Made by a program: the position numbers and the translations under genes
Notes under the pieces: generated by a model
The model's input: only the letters and a program-made list of their open reading frames with translations
Database searches by the model: none
Told to the model about the DNA's origin: nothing
Part shown: positions 29,351 through 36,926 of the stretch, piece after piece
Numbering within the stretch: position 1 is the stretch's first letter
Layout: each line of letters opens with the position of its first letter
Origin: Clostridia bacterium
GTDB lineage: Bacteria; Bacillota; Clostridia; Christensenellales; UBA1242
Assembly: GCA_017466725.1 (NCBI GenBank)
Contig: JAFTTP010000002.1
Span: forward strand, 191,650-255,649
Length of the DNA stretch: 64,000 nt
Direction: 5' to 3'

Positions 29351-29692
29351 CTAATCTAATATTTGTTTTTGTGTTATTGGTCGATAAAAGCTTTTGTTAT
29401 ATCCATGCGCTTGGCACAGCATAGCAGTTTTTTTATTCTCATCTTTCCCCTTACAATAAACAGTTTCAAAACCTTTAAACATAAACATAAGAAATTTAAA
29501 TAAATAAACAACACTCTTATTTTTTGCTAGATCGGTTGGCACTTGTAATGCATAACGATAAATCTTCTTGCCGTAAAATCTTTTGCAAAGTAAATATCTA
29601 GGCGAACAAATGGCAAAAAACAGTTCTTTCAGTGCCTTTGAAAAAAGAAGTTGTTCTTTAGCGCTTGAATTGATTTTATCAAATGCTTTCAT
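29351..29692 (-). CDS. Hypothetical protein, 113 residues
   Basis: I do not recognise it. It is basic and rich in Phe, Tyr and Lys, with several Cys and a short hydrophobic stretch (VVYLFKFLMFMFKG), and has no signal peptide. The gene is supported by a good promoter directly at the ATG (TTGCTT, 17 bases, extended TATAAT, six bases), which again predicts a leaderless message. It may be co-transcribed with hflX downstream, although hflX also has its own promoter. Confidence 0.6.
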   Translation of the reverse strand: MKAFDKINSSAKEQLLFSKALKELFFAICSPRYLLCKRFYGKKIYRYALQVPTDLAKNKSVVYLFKFLMFMFKGFETVYCKGKDENKKTAMLCQAHGYNKSFYRPITQKQILD

Positions 29693-29698
29693 ATCTGA

Positions 29699-29727
29699 AT
29701 TATAACATTTTCTTCATTTGCAAGCAA
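29699..29727 (-). promoter_or_regulatory. Promoter giving a leaderless mRNA for the 113-residue protein
   Basis: TTGCTT, 17 bases, TATAAT with a TG one base upstream, then six bases to the ATG at 29692. Confidence 0.7.
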
Positions 29728-29800
29728 CAAAAATAAATGGAATAAAACGACAATCTACACTAAAAAAACTACAGCAAATTCTTCTACTTCAACAAAATAA

Positions 29801-29832
29801 AATATACCCAAATGAAATCATTTTGGGTATAT
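29801..29832 (-). terminator. Terminator of the small lipoprotein gene
   Basis: ATATACCCAAA pairs with TTTGGGTATAT, followed on the minus strand by TTTTATTTT. Confidence 0.8.
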
Positions 29833-29839
29833 ACAGTTT

Positions 29840-30493
29840 TTATCCAGCAAACACATCATTTTCATCAATCACCGAAATCAAAACACTTTCACTGTCACCT
29901 TTTGCGTTTAACAAAGTAAAATGCCAATAAAGGCCTTCACCGCCAAATTTGTTTCCATCCAACAATTTTAAATATCCCTCGCATTTTAAATGATTATTTT
30001 CATAAAATAATTTGACATTTTTAATTTGCGCAAAGCCAATTTTAATTGCGCTGCGATAATCAATAGAAAAATTTTTACTAATATTTTCAAGTGCTACACT
30101 ATAATTTTTTATGGTTACAGAAATTTTATCGTTCTCGTTTAACGCATAGCCGATGTCGGCCATATACGTCATGTTTAAAGGGTTCAACTCAAGGAGTACT
30201 TTACTGTCAATACCATTTATACAAAGGGTAATTTCTAGCCCCTCATCCACATGCTCATCAGCAACTTCAACTGTAATTAAAGAAAATCCCACAGTAGCAT
30301 TATGTTTGCCATCCAAAATATATGGGTTTTCCCTTTTTCCAACCGCTACATTCACCTTAACCCAATCATTTTCTCCATAAAAATATACTTGAGTTTGCTC
30401 ACTCATCAAACCATATACATCTCCTGACTTTCCACATCCAAAACAACATAAGCACACCAGCAGCAACGGAAACAAGCAAAATATCTTTTTCAT
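29840..30493 (-). CDS. Small predicted lipoprotein
   Basis: 217 residues from the ATG at 30493, which follows GGAGGA by six bases. The frame itself opens six codons earlier. The signal peptide MKKIFCLFPLLLVCLCC ends at FGC, a plausible lipidation site. The mature part is beta-rich and unrecognised (MSEQTQVYFYGENDWVKVNVAVGKRENPYI). It follows spoIIID on the same strand, so it may be a sporulation or envelope protein, but that is inference from position. Confidence 0.75.
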   Translation of the reverse strand: MKKIFCLFPLLLVCLCCFGCGKSGDVYGLMSEQTQVYFYGENDWVKVNVAVGKRENPYILDGKHNATVGFSLITVEVADEHVDEGLEITLCINGIDSKVLLELNPLNMTYMADIGYALNENDKISVTIKNYSVALENISKNFSIDYRSAIKIGFAQIKNVKLFYENNHLKCEGYLKLLDGNKFGGEGLYWHFTLLNAKGDSESVLISVIDENDVFAG

Positions 30494-30560
30494 GCAGAAT
30501 CCTCCACACAATATTGATATGCCTTATATAAGCAAAAAATGCGGCATAATTACAATTAAA

Positions 30561-30582
30561 AAAGAGGCTATTAAGCCTCATT
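30561..30582 (-). terminator. Terminator at the end of spoIIID
   Basis: GAGGCTTAATAGCCTC with TTTTTT after it on the minus strand. The spoIIID stop codon is in the loop. Confidence 0.75.
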
Positions 30583-30837
30583 CTCGACGTCCAGTTTTGC
30601 GTACTTCTCTTTTGTGGCATTACCACCTCGAATATGTTTTTCTTCAAAATTTTCTTGCAAAATTTTTCTTGTTTGGACAAACAATTGCCCATCAATATTT
30701 TTCAATTTTACAGCCATATCGTTATGAACCGTGCTTTTGCTTATACCATAAATTTTCGCAGTTTTTCTTATTGTATCGTGCGTAGAATTTATATGATTTG
30801 CCTCTAACAACACCCTTTCAATAATTTGTTCCCTCAT
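30571..30837 (-). CDS. spoIIID: Sporulation transcription factor SpoIIID
   Basis: 88 residues, the normal size. SpoIIID is a mother-cell DNA-binding regulator that switches sigma-E genes on or off during sporulation. The helix-turn-helix TIRKTAKIYGISKSTVHND spans about residues 22-40 and matches the family closely, as does the N-terminus MREQIIERVLLEANHI. GGAGG lies ahead of the ATG. Upstream is a candidate sigma-E promoter, as expected for this gene. In many Clostridia and Bacilli, spoIIID follows the SpoIIQ-like M23 gene. Here two acyl carrier protein genes separate them. Confidence 0.95.
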   Translation of the reverse strand: MREQIIERVLLEANHINSTHDTIRKTAKIYGISKSTVHNDMAVKLKNIDGQLFVQTRKILQENFEEKHIRGGNATKEKYAKLDVENEA

Positions 30838-30852
30838 GTTTCCTCCAACATA

Positions 30853-30879
30853 ACGTTATGAGGAATTTTGTCGAATTAT
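30853..30879 (-). promoter_or_regulatory. Candidate sigma-E promoter of spoIIID
   Basis: ATA, a 16-base spacer and CATAACGT, which fits the B. subtilis sigma-E pattern ATA-N16-18-CATANNNT. The -10 element lies 15 bases before the ATG at 30837, and GGAGG lies between. Confidence 0.55.
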
Positions 30880-30910
30880 GACACAAACGTCTGCTTATTT
30901 TATTCTATAA

Positions 30911-30936
30911 ACAAAAAAAATAGGCAATGCCTATTT
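30911..30936 (-). terminator. Terminator of the acyl carrier protein gene
   Basis: ATAGGC-ATTG-CCTAT-type stem with eight T residues on the minus strand, overlapping the end of the gene. Confidence 0.75.
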
Positions 30937-31167
30937 CTTTGAGTATTCATCAATAACTGCAACAATTTGAGGAATTGTTTTAAGTTCTTCCAATTTTTCA
31001 TCTGGAATAGAAACTTTAAACTCATCTTCAAAGCTCATTAAGAGTTCTACAATATCAAGAGAATCTGCACCTAAATCCTCGATTACATTGGCATCATCCT
31101 TAATATCTGCAACAGAAATACAAAGTTGTTCTGCAATTAACTCTTTAACTCTATCAATTGTTTTCAT
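30931..31167 (-). CDS. acpP: Acyl carrier protein
   Basis: 78 residues, the standard length. It carries growing fatty acyl chains on a 4'-phosphopantetheine arm attached to the serine of GADSLD (about residues 34-39). The rest matches bacterial ACP (VIEDLGADSLDIVELLMSFEDEF...IPDEK). GGAGGG lies ahead of the ATG and a TATAAT lies upstream, so it is an independent unit with its own terminator. No fatty acid synthesis gene is nearby. Confidence 0.95.
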   Translation of the reverse strand: MKTIDRVKELIAEQLCISVADIKDDANVIEDLGADSLDIVELLMSFEDEFKVSIPDEKLEELKTIPQIVAVIDEYSKK

Positions 31168-31215
31168 AAAACCCTCCGTATATCTAGATTATAACATAAA
31201 TTTAATAATATACAA

Positions 31216-31256
31216 AGAAAAATGCAATATTTTTTGTTAAATATTGCATTTTTCTG
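31216..31256 (-). terminator. Terminator of the second acyl carrier protein gene
   Basis: AAAAATGCAATATT pairs with AATATTGCATTTTT, with T residues beyond. Confidence 0.75.
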
Positions 31257-31273
31257 TGAAGTTTTTTCAAATA

Positions 31274-31516
31274 TTAAATATCTTGCTCTGCCGCCAAATA
31301 GCTATCAATTAAATTAGCTAGTTCTGCAACTGTTTGAAAAGAATAAAGGTCACCATCTTCAATATAAACACCAAATTCGTCTTCAATCAAGTATATTAAG
31401 TCGGCGCGGTCGAGCGAGTTTATGTTTAATTCCAGCTCTAAATTTGAGTTGTCTGCAATGTCGTCAATGTTAAATTCTTTTCTGATTAAGCTTTTTACTT
31501 TTTCAATGGTATTCAT
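31274..31516 (-). CDS. Second, divergent acyl carrier protein
   Basis: 80 residues from the ATG at 31516, which has GGAGGAC upstream. The frame opens 11 codons earlier without support. The fold and the phosphopantetheine serine are kept (LELNINSLDRADLIYLIEDEFGVYI), but GADSLD is replaced by NINSLD and the sequence differs clearly from the standard ACP 100 bases downstream. A TATAAT sits about 30 bases ahead. A specialised carrier for lipid modification or a sporulation lipid is possible. Function is inference. Confidence 0.85.
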   Translation of the reverse strand: MNTIEKVKSLIRKEFNIDDIADNSNLELELNINSLDRADLIYLIEDEFGVYIEDGDLYSFQTVAELANLIDSYLAAEQDI

Positions 31517-31570
31517 AATGTCCTCCAAGCTGAAAAGATTATAGCACACTCCACGAGGGTTGTCAATATC

Positions 31571-31603
31571 AAAAAATACGACATTGAAAGATGTCGTATT
31601 TTC
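31571..31603 (-). terminator. Terminator of the SpoIIQ-like gene
   Basis: AAAATACGACAT pairs with ATGTCGTATTTT around TGAAAG, directly after the stop codon. Confidence 0.8.
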
Positions 31604-31605
31604 TG

Positions 31606-32169
31606 CTACTTTGACTGCAAATCAAGGTACAAGTTTGGATCTACATATTGATTGTTAAGTTTCATTGTCAAACAAAGGTGCTTGCCTAGGTCAAGCTCGC
31701 CGGTTGCAGAATCTGACGCTTGCCCAATGGCCTCCCCGCCTTTAACATTATCGCCTACAGACAATGTAATTGAATCTGCAAGCGAGCTGTAAGTTGCAAC
31801 AAGCCCATTTGAGTGGGCAATTGTGATTGAGTGGCCGTCCAGCACATTATAATCAACGCCAGTCACAACCCCATCCAAAATTGAGCAAACGGTTCCGTTT
31901 TCTGATGCTAAATCAACCGACAAGTGTGCCTCCCATTGATTTAACGTTTCGTTGTGTTGCAGCTCGGCATTCGAGAAATCTTTCACAACATACGCCTCAC
32001 TCATAGGCATATAATATTGCAGCGGCGTTGTACTTGCCGGCACCGAATTATGTGTAGTTGCCAGCAACGTAAAAGTTAACGCCATAGCAAACACCATAAT
32101 CCCAACTGCAAGATACATCCAATACGACCTAATAAACTCTGCAACGCGATTTTTCTTTCCTATTTCCAT
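31606..32169 (-). CDS. SpoIIQ-like M23 (LytM) domain protein
   Basis: 187 residues. A cytoplasmic N-terminus (about 17 residues) is followed by one membrane segment (18-38) and an extracytoplasmic LytM/M23 domain. This layout, and the closeness to spoIIID, match SpoIIQ, which forms the forespore half of the SpoIIQ-SpoIIIAH engulfment zipper and channel. The first metal motif is present as HLSVD, but the last HxH reads HLC (KHLCLTMKL), so peptidase activity is doubtful or uses Cys as a ligand. B. subtilis SpoIIQ is likewise degenerate. AGGAGG lies six bases before the ATG. A simple cell-wall hydrolase is the alternative. Confidence 0.78.
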   Translation of the reverse strand: MEIGKKNRVAEFIRSYWMYLAVGIMVFAMALTFTLLATTHNSVPASTTPLQYYMPMSEAYVVKDFSNAELQHNETLNQWEAHLSVDLASENGTVCSILDGVVTGVDYNVLDGHSITIAHSNGLVATYSSLADSITLSVGDNVKGGEAIGQASDSATGELDLGKHLCLTMKLNNQYVDPNLYLDLQSK

Positions 32170-32221
32170 GTTTACCTCCTACGCAATTTATTGACTGAAA
32201 ATTTGAAATTATACATTAAAT

Positions 32222-32674
32222 TTAAAATCCAGTCAAAATGATTGGGATGCCCATTATCCAGCCGTCAGCAGTTTTTGCAAGTTGAACATTTACTTTCTTG
32301 CCATCAACCCACTTAAAATCTTCGAATTGATTGCAATATCCATAGTATATGTCATAATCACCAACAATAGTTTTGTCTGACAAATAATCTATTTTAGACC
32401 TGAAATATGACAAATCCAAAGCGTTTGAAAAATACAAATTCAATCCTTTTAAACCTTGCACTTCATGTAAAGATGTCAAAACCTCACCAACCTCATCACC
32501 TTCAAAATGAGTATAATAATCACTGCCCGAGCACAAAAAATCTTTATTTTCAAAAGGATTAGATGTAATCAACACCGCACGCTGAGCGCACGAAAAATCA
32601 ATTTGTTGTTTTTGCGTAAAATTTATACAAAGCAAACTTAATACTGCAAAAATAAAAGCAATCATTCTTTTCAT
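32222..32674 (-). CDS. Secreted small protein, possibly YwmB-like
   Basis: 150 residues from the ATG at 32674. The frame opens two codons earlier at a TTG. It has a signal peptide (MKRMIAFIFAVLSLLCINF). The C-terminal part (VDGKKVNVQLA, then GIPIILTGF) loosely recalls YwmB, a small protein often encoded near spoIID/spoIIQ loci, but the N-terminal half is too short for confidence. It lies 52 bases upstream of the SpoIIQ-like gene. The start codon sits inside an 8-bp inverted repeat (CAATCATT...AATGATTG, 32659-32687) that could hide it from ribosomes. Confidence 0.5.
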   Translation of the reverse strand: MKRMIAFIFAVLSLLCINFTQKQQIDFSCAQRAVLITSNPFENKDFLCSGSDYYTHFEGDEVGEVLTSLHEVQGLKGLNLYFSNALDLSYFRSKIDYLSDKTIVGDYDIYYGYCNQFEDFKWVDGKKVNVQLAKTADGWIMGIPIILTGF

Positions 32675-32734
32675 AATCAAATGATTGCCCTCTTATTTAT
32701 ATAATTTCTAAATTTTTATAGTTTTTTTGTCTTT

Positions 32735-33166
32735 TTACAACAAAAGCATTAATGCAAGAAAAATCACACCCGCCAACAAGAAAAACCCACCAAGCAATCC
32801 AAATAAAATTGTTTTAGATTGGTCATTTAATGGCTCTTTATCTTTCTTGATCTTTGGAGGTTTTACCTTCTTTTCAACATGTTTTACATGTTGTACTTTT
32901 ACTTCCCTTACAGGCATACTCTCCGCTTTGTGTGGAACAGTTTTGTTCTCTTCTTTAACCGGCAGAGCGGTTTGAGTTGTTTTAATTTCAGGCTTAACCA
33001 GTGCAGCCTGCGGAGCCACTTTCTTTTCCGTTTTCGCCTCAGCAACCTTCTGTGCAATTTCTTTTGGAGGAGGCGGAATATTTACCGGCCTTTGCAAATT
33101 TGCTGGACGCACTGGACGTGGTGGAGGTGGTGGAATAATCCTTTTGTTGTTTATATTATCGTTCAT
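32735..33166 (-). CDS. Proline-rich cytoplasmic protein with C-terminal membrane anchor
   Basis: 143 residues. A Pro-rich N-terminal part (RIIPPPPPRPVRPANL) and a Lys/Val-rich middle lead to a single C-terminal membrane segment (about 120-142, ILFGLLGGFFLLAGVIFLALMLLL). This is a tail-anchored layout. I recognise no family. AGGAGG lies ahead of the ATG. It is part of a same-strand run with the SipW/TasA-like protein and the SpoIIQ-like gene. Confidence 0.7.
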   Translation of the reverse strand: MNDNINNKRIIPPPPPRPVRPANLQRPVNIPPPPKEIAQKVAEAKTEKKVAPQAALVKPEIKTTQTALPVKEENKTVPHKAESMPVREVKVQHVKHVEKKVKPPKIKKDKEPLNDQSKTILFGLLGGFFLLAGVIFLALMLLL

Positions 33167-33199
33167 CTTACCTCCTTTATCTCATCTGCAAATTAAAAT

Positions 33200-33754
33200 C
33201 TAGTTGAGCGTTGGGTTAAAATCCCACAAGCCTTCTACATTTTGCCCATCCTCAATAGTTTCAATTATAAACATAACAATATATTTTTTTGTTGTTTGTA
33301 ACATTACGTCATTTGGTGTATACACGCTGCTGCATAGTGTACATTTATTTTGTGTAGCAAGCACATTGTTGTAGTAATAATAACCATCAGTTTCATTATA
33401 ATTCCAGTTGGCGCTTTCACCAATCATAATAGGCAGCAAGTTGGACTCGGCACCTTCGATAAAAATTTTAGCCCGTAAGTAAACTGCTTTTTCATCATCG
33501 ATGTTTTTAACAGATATTATCTGAGGCAATTGTTCGTTTGGTAAATATGAACCTTCTAAATTAAGCGACAATGCACTTGCTTTGTTTGCTAAAACATCAA
33601 TTTGAAACGTCTGTCCAAGCTGCATATCAGTTGTATAATTTTGCTCACTGTAAAAATACCATCCGGAGACGCCTAAGTATATTGACACTCCCAGCAACCC
33701 CAGCAAAATGAATATTATAAATATAAAACCTGCATTTTCTTTACGTATTTTCAT
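33200..33754 (-). CDS. Membrane-anchored protein resembling TasA/camelysin-type beta proteins
   Basis: 184 residues. An N-terminal membrane segment (about 8-30) precedes a beta-sandwich-like domain. The pattern VKNIDDEKAVYLRAKIFIEG, then NWNYNETDGYYYYNNVL, resembles TasA/camelysin/BsaA-type proteins, whose domains typically carry an xVRAxI strand and a W...DGYYYY segment. A CTLC pair is present near residue 143. There is no SipW-type peptidase nearby. The assignment rests on remembered patterns only. The ATG has no clear ribosome site and follows the upstream gene by 28 bases. Confidence 0.55.
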   Translation of the reverse strand: MKIRKENAGFIFIIFILLGLLGVSIYLGVSGWYFYSEQNYTTDMQLGQTFQIDVLANKASALSLNLEGSYLPNEQLPQIISVKNIDDEKAVYLRAKIFIEGAESNLLPIMIGESANWNYNETDGYYYYNNVLATQNKCTLCSSVYTPNDVMLQTTKKYIVMFIIETIEDGQNVEGLWDFNPTLN

Positions 33755-33782
33755 ACACTTAGTGTGCAGAATTAAATTGATT

Positions 33783-35102
33783 TTATACTTTTACATTTTT
33801 AAGCTTTCTGCGCTTTTCTCGATCAGCCCTAAATTTGTTGATTTGTTGTTGCTTAAACACCGCACTTTCTTCTGCCAAATTATTTTTAATAACTTGCCAT
33901 TTATATTTACGGTTGCCATAAGCCATATCATAGGTAAGAATAAGCACGCCTTGAACAAGATAAAAATAGTAAGAACAAGCCCGCCATAATAGCATAGCCC
34001 AAACGTTCTCATATCCCATAACAGAAGCAAACGCTGCAGTAAACGACAGCTCGTTCATGCCGCTCCCCCCAGGCATTGGGAAGAAAGACGCCGAAAGGTC
34101 TACAAGCGTGCTCATAACAAGAAGTTTAAAATAATACTCTCCTCCTATCGATGGACTAAAAAATTTAATTATAAAAAATGGAATCGAATAATTTGCAAAA
34201 CTCCTTAAGACGCTTATAAATGTCATAATTAAAAAATCTTTAGGCGACTTAGCATATTGTTTCATCACGTCTTGATAGTCGCTGATTGATTTTGTAATCT
34301 TTTCATATTGTTTGTCATAGTTTTTAACAATTTTAATTTTATGCAAAAATTTTAAGGTTTTTACAACCAAAACCCTACCAACCTTTTTGGCAATAGACAA
34401 GAAAAACATTAAAGCAAGCACTGAAAACGCCAGCACAAAACCAACTATACTAGCAACGTTAACAAAAGTTCCGTAACTTTTATCAACCCATGAAACAATT
34501 AACGCCATCAAACTAATGATTAACCAACCGATTTGATTAAACATATATTTTGCTAGAGGAATTGAAAGGGCATTATGAATTGGAACTCCATGTTTCTTTA
34601 AATACGTTACTTGGAACGGCTGACCGCCTGTTGCCATTGGTGTGACAGAATCATAATATCTACCAATTTGAGACGTTTTATATGAAAGCCCAAACCTCCA
34701 CTTCCCTGTAGATTGCTTTAGCAGATAACTCATACAAAAAGAGCCTAGCATTACAACAGCAAAAAGTAACAAACCAACCATTAAAATATATGAAAAGTCT
34801 AATTCTAATGGTGGTGCATCTGGATTATTCCATTTTTCACCAGACAATTGGTATATTAAAATACCTGCAACAATTACTATGTTAAGAATAAAAAATACTA
34901 AATTTGTGATTTTGCTTTTTTTAGATTTTTGCTTCGAAACAGACTGTTCTGCCTCACTAAGTTTTTGTTGTTGAAGATTAGAGTCAACAGCCTTTTGCTG
35001 TTCTGCAGTAGATTGAGAAACAACCTCCCCTTTATCAAGGGCAGGATTTTGGTTTGTTTGAGGCACTTGAACCTCTTTTTCTTTCTCAATCTTTTTGTCC
35101 AT
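33783..35102 (-). CDS. LPG-synthase-type flippase-like membrane protein (YbhN/AglD2 family)
   Basis: 439 residues. A charged, Gln-rich cytoplasmic N-terminus of about 65 residues precedes roughly eight membrane segments. Family features are QIGRYYDSVTPMATGGQPFQVTYL, LAKYMFNQIG and, near the end, FFPMPGGSGMNELSF. This is the membrane domain of lysylphosphatidylglycerol synthase-like proteins, thought to move or modify lipids. There is no C-terminal aminoacyl-transfer domain, so it is not a complete MprF. The ATG has no ribosome site and lies six bases after a TAATAT box, which predicts a leaderless mRNA. Confidence 0.85.
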   Translation of the reverse strand: MDKKIEKEKEVQVPQTNQNPALDKGEVVSQSTAEQQKAVDSNLQQQKLSEAEQSVSKQKSKKSKITNLVFFILNIVIVAGILIYQLSGEKWNNPDAPPLELDFSYILMVGLLLFAVVMLGSFCMSYLLKQSTGKWRFGLSYKTSQIGRYYDSVTPMATGGQPFQVTYLKKHGVPIHNALSIPLAKYMFNQIGWLIISLMALIVSWVDKSYGTFVNVASIVGFVLAFSVLALMFFLSIAKKVGRVLVVKTLKFLHKIKIVKNYDKQYEKITKSISDYQDVMKQYAKSPKDFLIMTFISVLRSFANYSIPFFIIKFFSPSIGGEYYFKLLVMSTLVDLSASFFPMPGGSGMNELSFTAAFASVMGYENVWAMLLWRACSYYFYLVQGVLILTYDMAYGNRKYKWQVIKNNLAEESAVFKQQQINKFRADREKRRKLKNVKV

Positions 35103-35108
35103 GATTAA

Positions 35109-35138
35109 ATATTAACAAAAAAAAGATGACTTTGTCAA
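35109..35138 (-). promoter_or_regulatory. Promoter giving a leaderless mRNA for the flippase-like gene
   Basis: TTGACA, 18 bases, TAATAT, then six bases to the ATG at 35102. The -35 box lies inside the loop of the terminator of the gene upstream. Confidence 0.78.
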
Positions 35139-35154
35139 CTTAAAAGCCATCTTA
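35115..35154 (-). terminator. Terminator of the PrsA/SurA-like lipoprotein gene
   Basis: AAGATGGCTTT pairs imperfectly with AAAGTCATCTT, followed on the minus strand by T residues. Its loop contains the TTGACA of the next promoter. Confidence 0.7.
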
Positions 35155-35165
35155 TTTAAATAAAT

Positions 35166-36836
35166 TTAATCTTTTAATGCGCTTGGAATTCTGCCCTTAT
35201 AAGAAGTGAATGAATATTGCGCCCTTAATACATCAATGTTTGATTGTTGAATGTAAGAAGAGTTGTCTACATAAAGTTCTTCATATAAAAGTTCGAAGTA
35301 AGACTTGTCAAGCATAGGGTATACCCTTGTGTTGTCAAGCACTTCGATTGCTGTATATTCACCATCTTCAACCTCATCATTTGTAAGTACAAAAGATTCG
35401 TTGATGCCTGCAAAAAGGTTTTCGCATACGCCAGTATAAATAAGCACATGGATGCCATATTCACTTTCAGCAATTTCAATATTACCAATTTTGTTTTGAG
35501 CGTACAATTCAAGTCCTGCATTATTAAATGCTTCTACAAAGTTTGAAACCGCATTGCCTTCACCGTCAACGCCAATTGTGTAAACCGCATTTGATTTTTG
35601 CATACCTGGATCTTGATTATATTTAAATACGCAGTCTTTGATTGTGTTGTATAAAATATCGCTATCTGATGAATTTTGAGCATTTGCAATTACATTTGTA
35701 ATATTGCTTGAAATAAATGAATAAATTTCACTTTTTGAAAGAACTTGATTTGATTGTTCTTCGTAGTTTCCTTCGCCGTTATCTTCACGAACAATAAGGT
35801 TGTATTTACCCTCTTCAGTTTCGTTTTCATTGAAAAGAATATTTAACACATTGAAATAAGTTGTATTTTCTTTGCCTTCAAGATAGTAATACACATCTTT
35901 TGGTGCATCTTGAACATTTTTGTCATATCCAGTATCACCTTCAAGCACATATTGCGTATAGTCGCTTCTTACTTTGCTTGAGTACAAATCAAGTATATCT
36001 TGAACGCTTATTGAAGACACGCCATTTGTTTTTAAAAGATCTTCTGTGTATATCTCAACAACATAATTTTCATAGCATTGAGTATAAATTCTTTTAATTT
36101 CTCTAGCGAAAACGTCATCTGTATATGTTGACAAGTTTTGACCTTTTTCTGCAGCTTTAAGCTGAGTCAAATATTTTTTATATGCATCAAAATTTTTGCC
36201 GTTTTGATTGTTTTCTTTAAAGTTTTCTAAAATAAGGTTAAAGTCTTCTTCTTTATTGAAATCTTTCTCACTTACAGTTGGAATATAGTTGTCAAGCACA
36301 CCATCTTCTGGATCAACTAACTTTATTTCATAATTGCCATTTCCGTCAGATGCAAGATAAGCTGTTGGTACAAAGTCCTCATATGCAATAGATGTAGTTG
36401 TATTTTCTTCTTCAGTTTCTTCATCCTCTTCCTCATCAAGATAGCTGTCAAGGTTTTGTTGAAGAGTGTTTACTGTTTGCTCCCACAAATATGTTTTTTC
36501 TTTTGGATCAAGGTTTGTTCCGTCTTTATCAATTCCCCACTTCTGCTCCGCTGCCATAATTGAAACTTTTCTATTTTCAAGAAGTTCAAGGGTTTTATCT
36601 ACAGCCTCTTCCTTTGTGAATCCATTATACTCATAATAATAACCAACACTTTGATATCCACTGATTAATTCTCTGTTTGTGACTGTTGAAACAACCTTTC
36701 CATTCTCATCTTTAATTTCTACTATAACTGCATTGTAATACTTTTCACTGTCAACTTCTACAAGCGAACAACCTGTAAAAAGAGACAGGCACATTACAAG
36801 CAAAACCATAACTAAGCACGTAATTTTCTTTTTCAT
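35166..36836 (-). CDS. PrsA/SurA-like lipoprotein (putative folding factor)
   Basis: 556 residues. The signal peptide ends in the lipobox LFTGC (Cys near 23). The N-terminal part (residues about 45-110, NRELISGYQSVGYYYEYNG, then EEAVDKTLELLENRKV) has the SurA/trigger-factor-like helical pattern of extracytoplasmic foldases such as PrsA. The C-terminal half ends a parvulin-like segment with IEIAESEYGIHVLIYTG, but a clear rotamase core is not evident, so enzymatic activity is uncertain. An acidic Glu-rich insert lies near residue 137. GGAGAG lies ahead of the ATG. It is a single-gene unit with its own terminator. Confidence 0.7.
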   Translation of the reverse strand: MKKKITCLVMVLLVMCLSLFTGCSLVEVDSEKYYNAVIVEIKDENGKVVSTVTNRELISGYQSVGYYYEYNGFTKEEAVDKTLELLENRKVSIMAAEQKWGIDKDGTNLDPKEKTYLWEQTVNTLQQNLDSYLDEEEDEETEEENTTTSIAYEDFVPTAYLASDGNGNYEIKLVDPEDGVLDNYIPTVSEKDFNKEEDFNLILENFKENNQNGKNFDAYKKYLTQLKAAEKGQNLSTYTDDVFAREIKRIYTQCYENYVVEIYTEDLLKTNGVSSISVQDILDLYSSKVRSDYTQYVLEGDTGYDKNVQDAPKDVYYYLEGKENTTYFNVLNILFNENETEEGKYNLIVREDNGEGNYEEQSNQVLSKSEIYSFISSNITNVIANAQNSSDSDILYNTIKDCVFKYNQDPGMQKSNAVYTIGVDGEGNAVSNFVEAFNNAGLELYAQNKIGNIEIAESEYGIHVLIYTGVCENLFAGINESFVLTNDEVEDGEYTAIEVLDNTRVYPMLDKSYFELLYEELYVDNSSYIQQSNIDVLRAQYSFTSYKGRIPSALKD

Positions 36837-36926
36837 TTTCTCTCCATAAACAATTTATAGACATATAATAGCACAAGTAAACCACAAATTTCAAGTGTTT
36901 TGTGCTAGTTTGTTAAAATTTTATTT

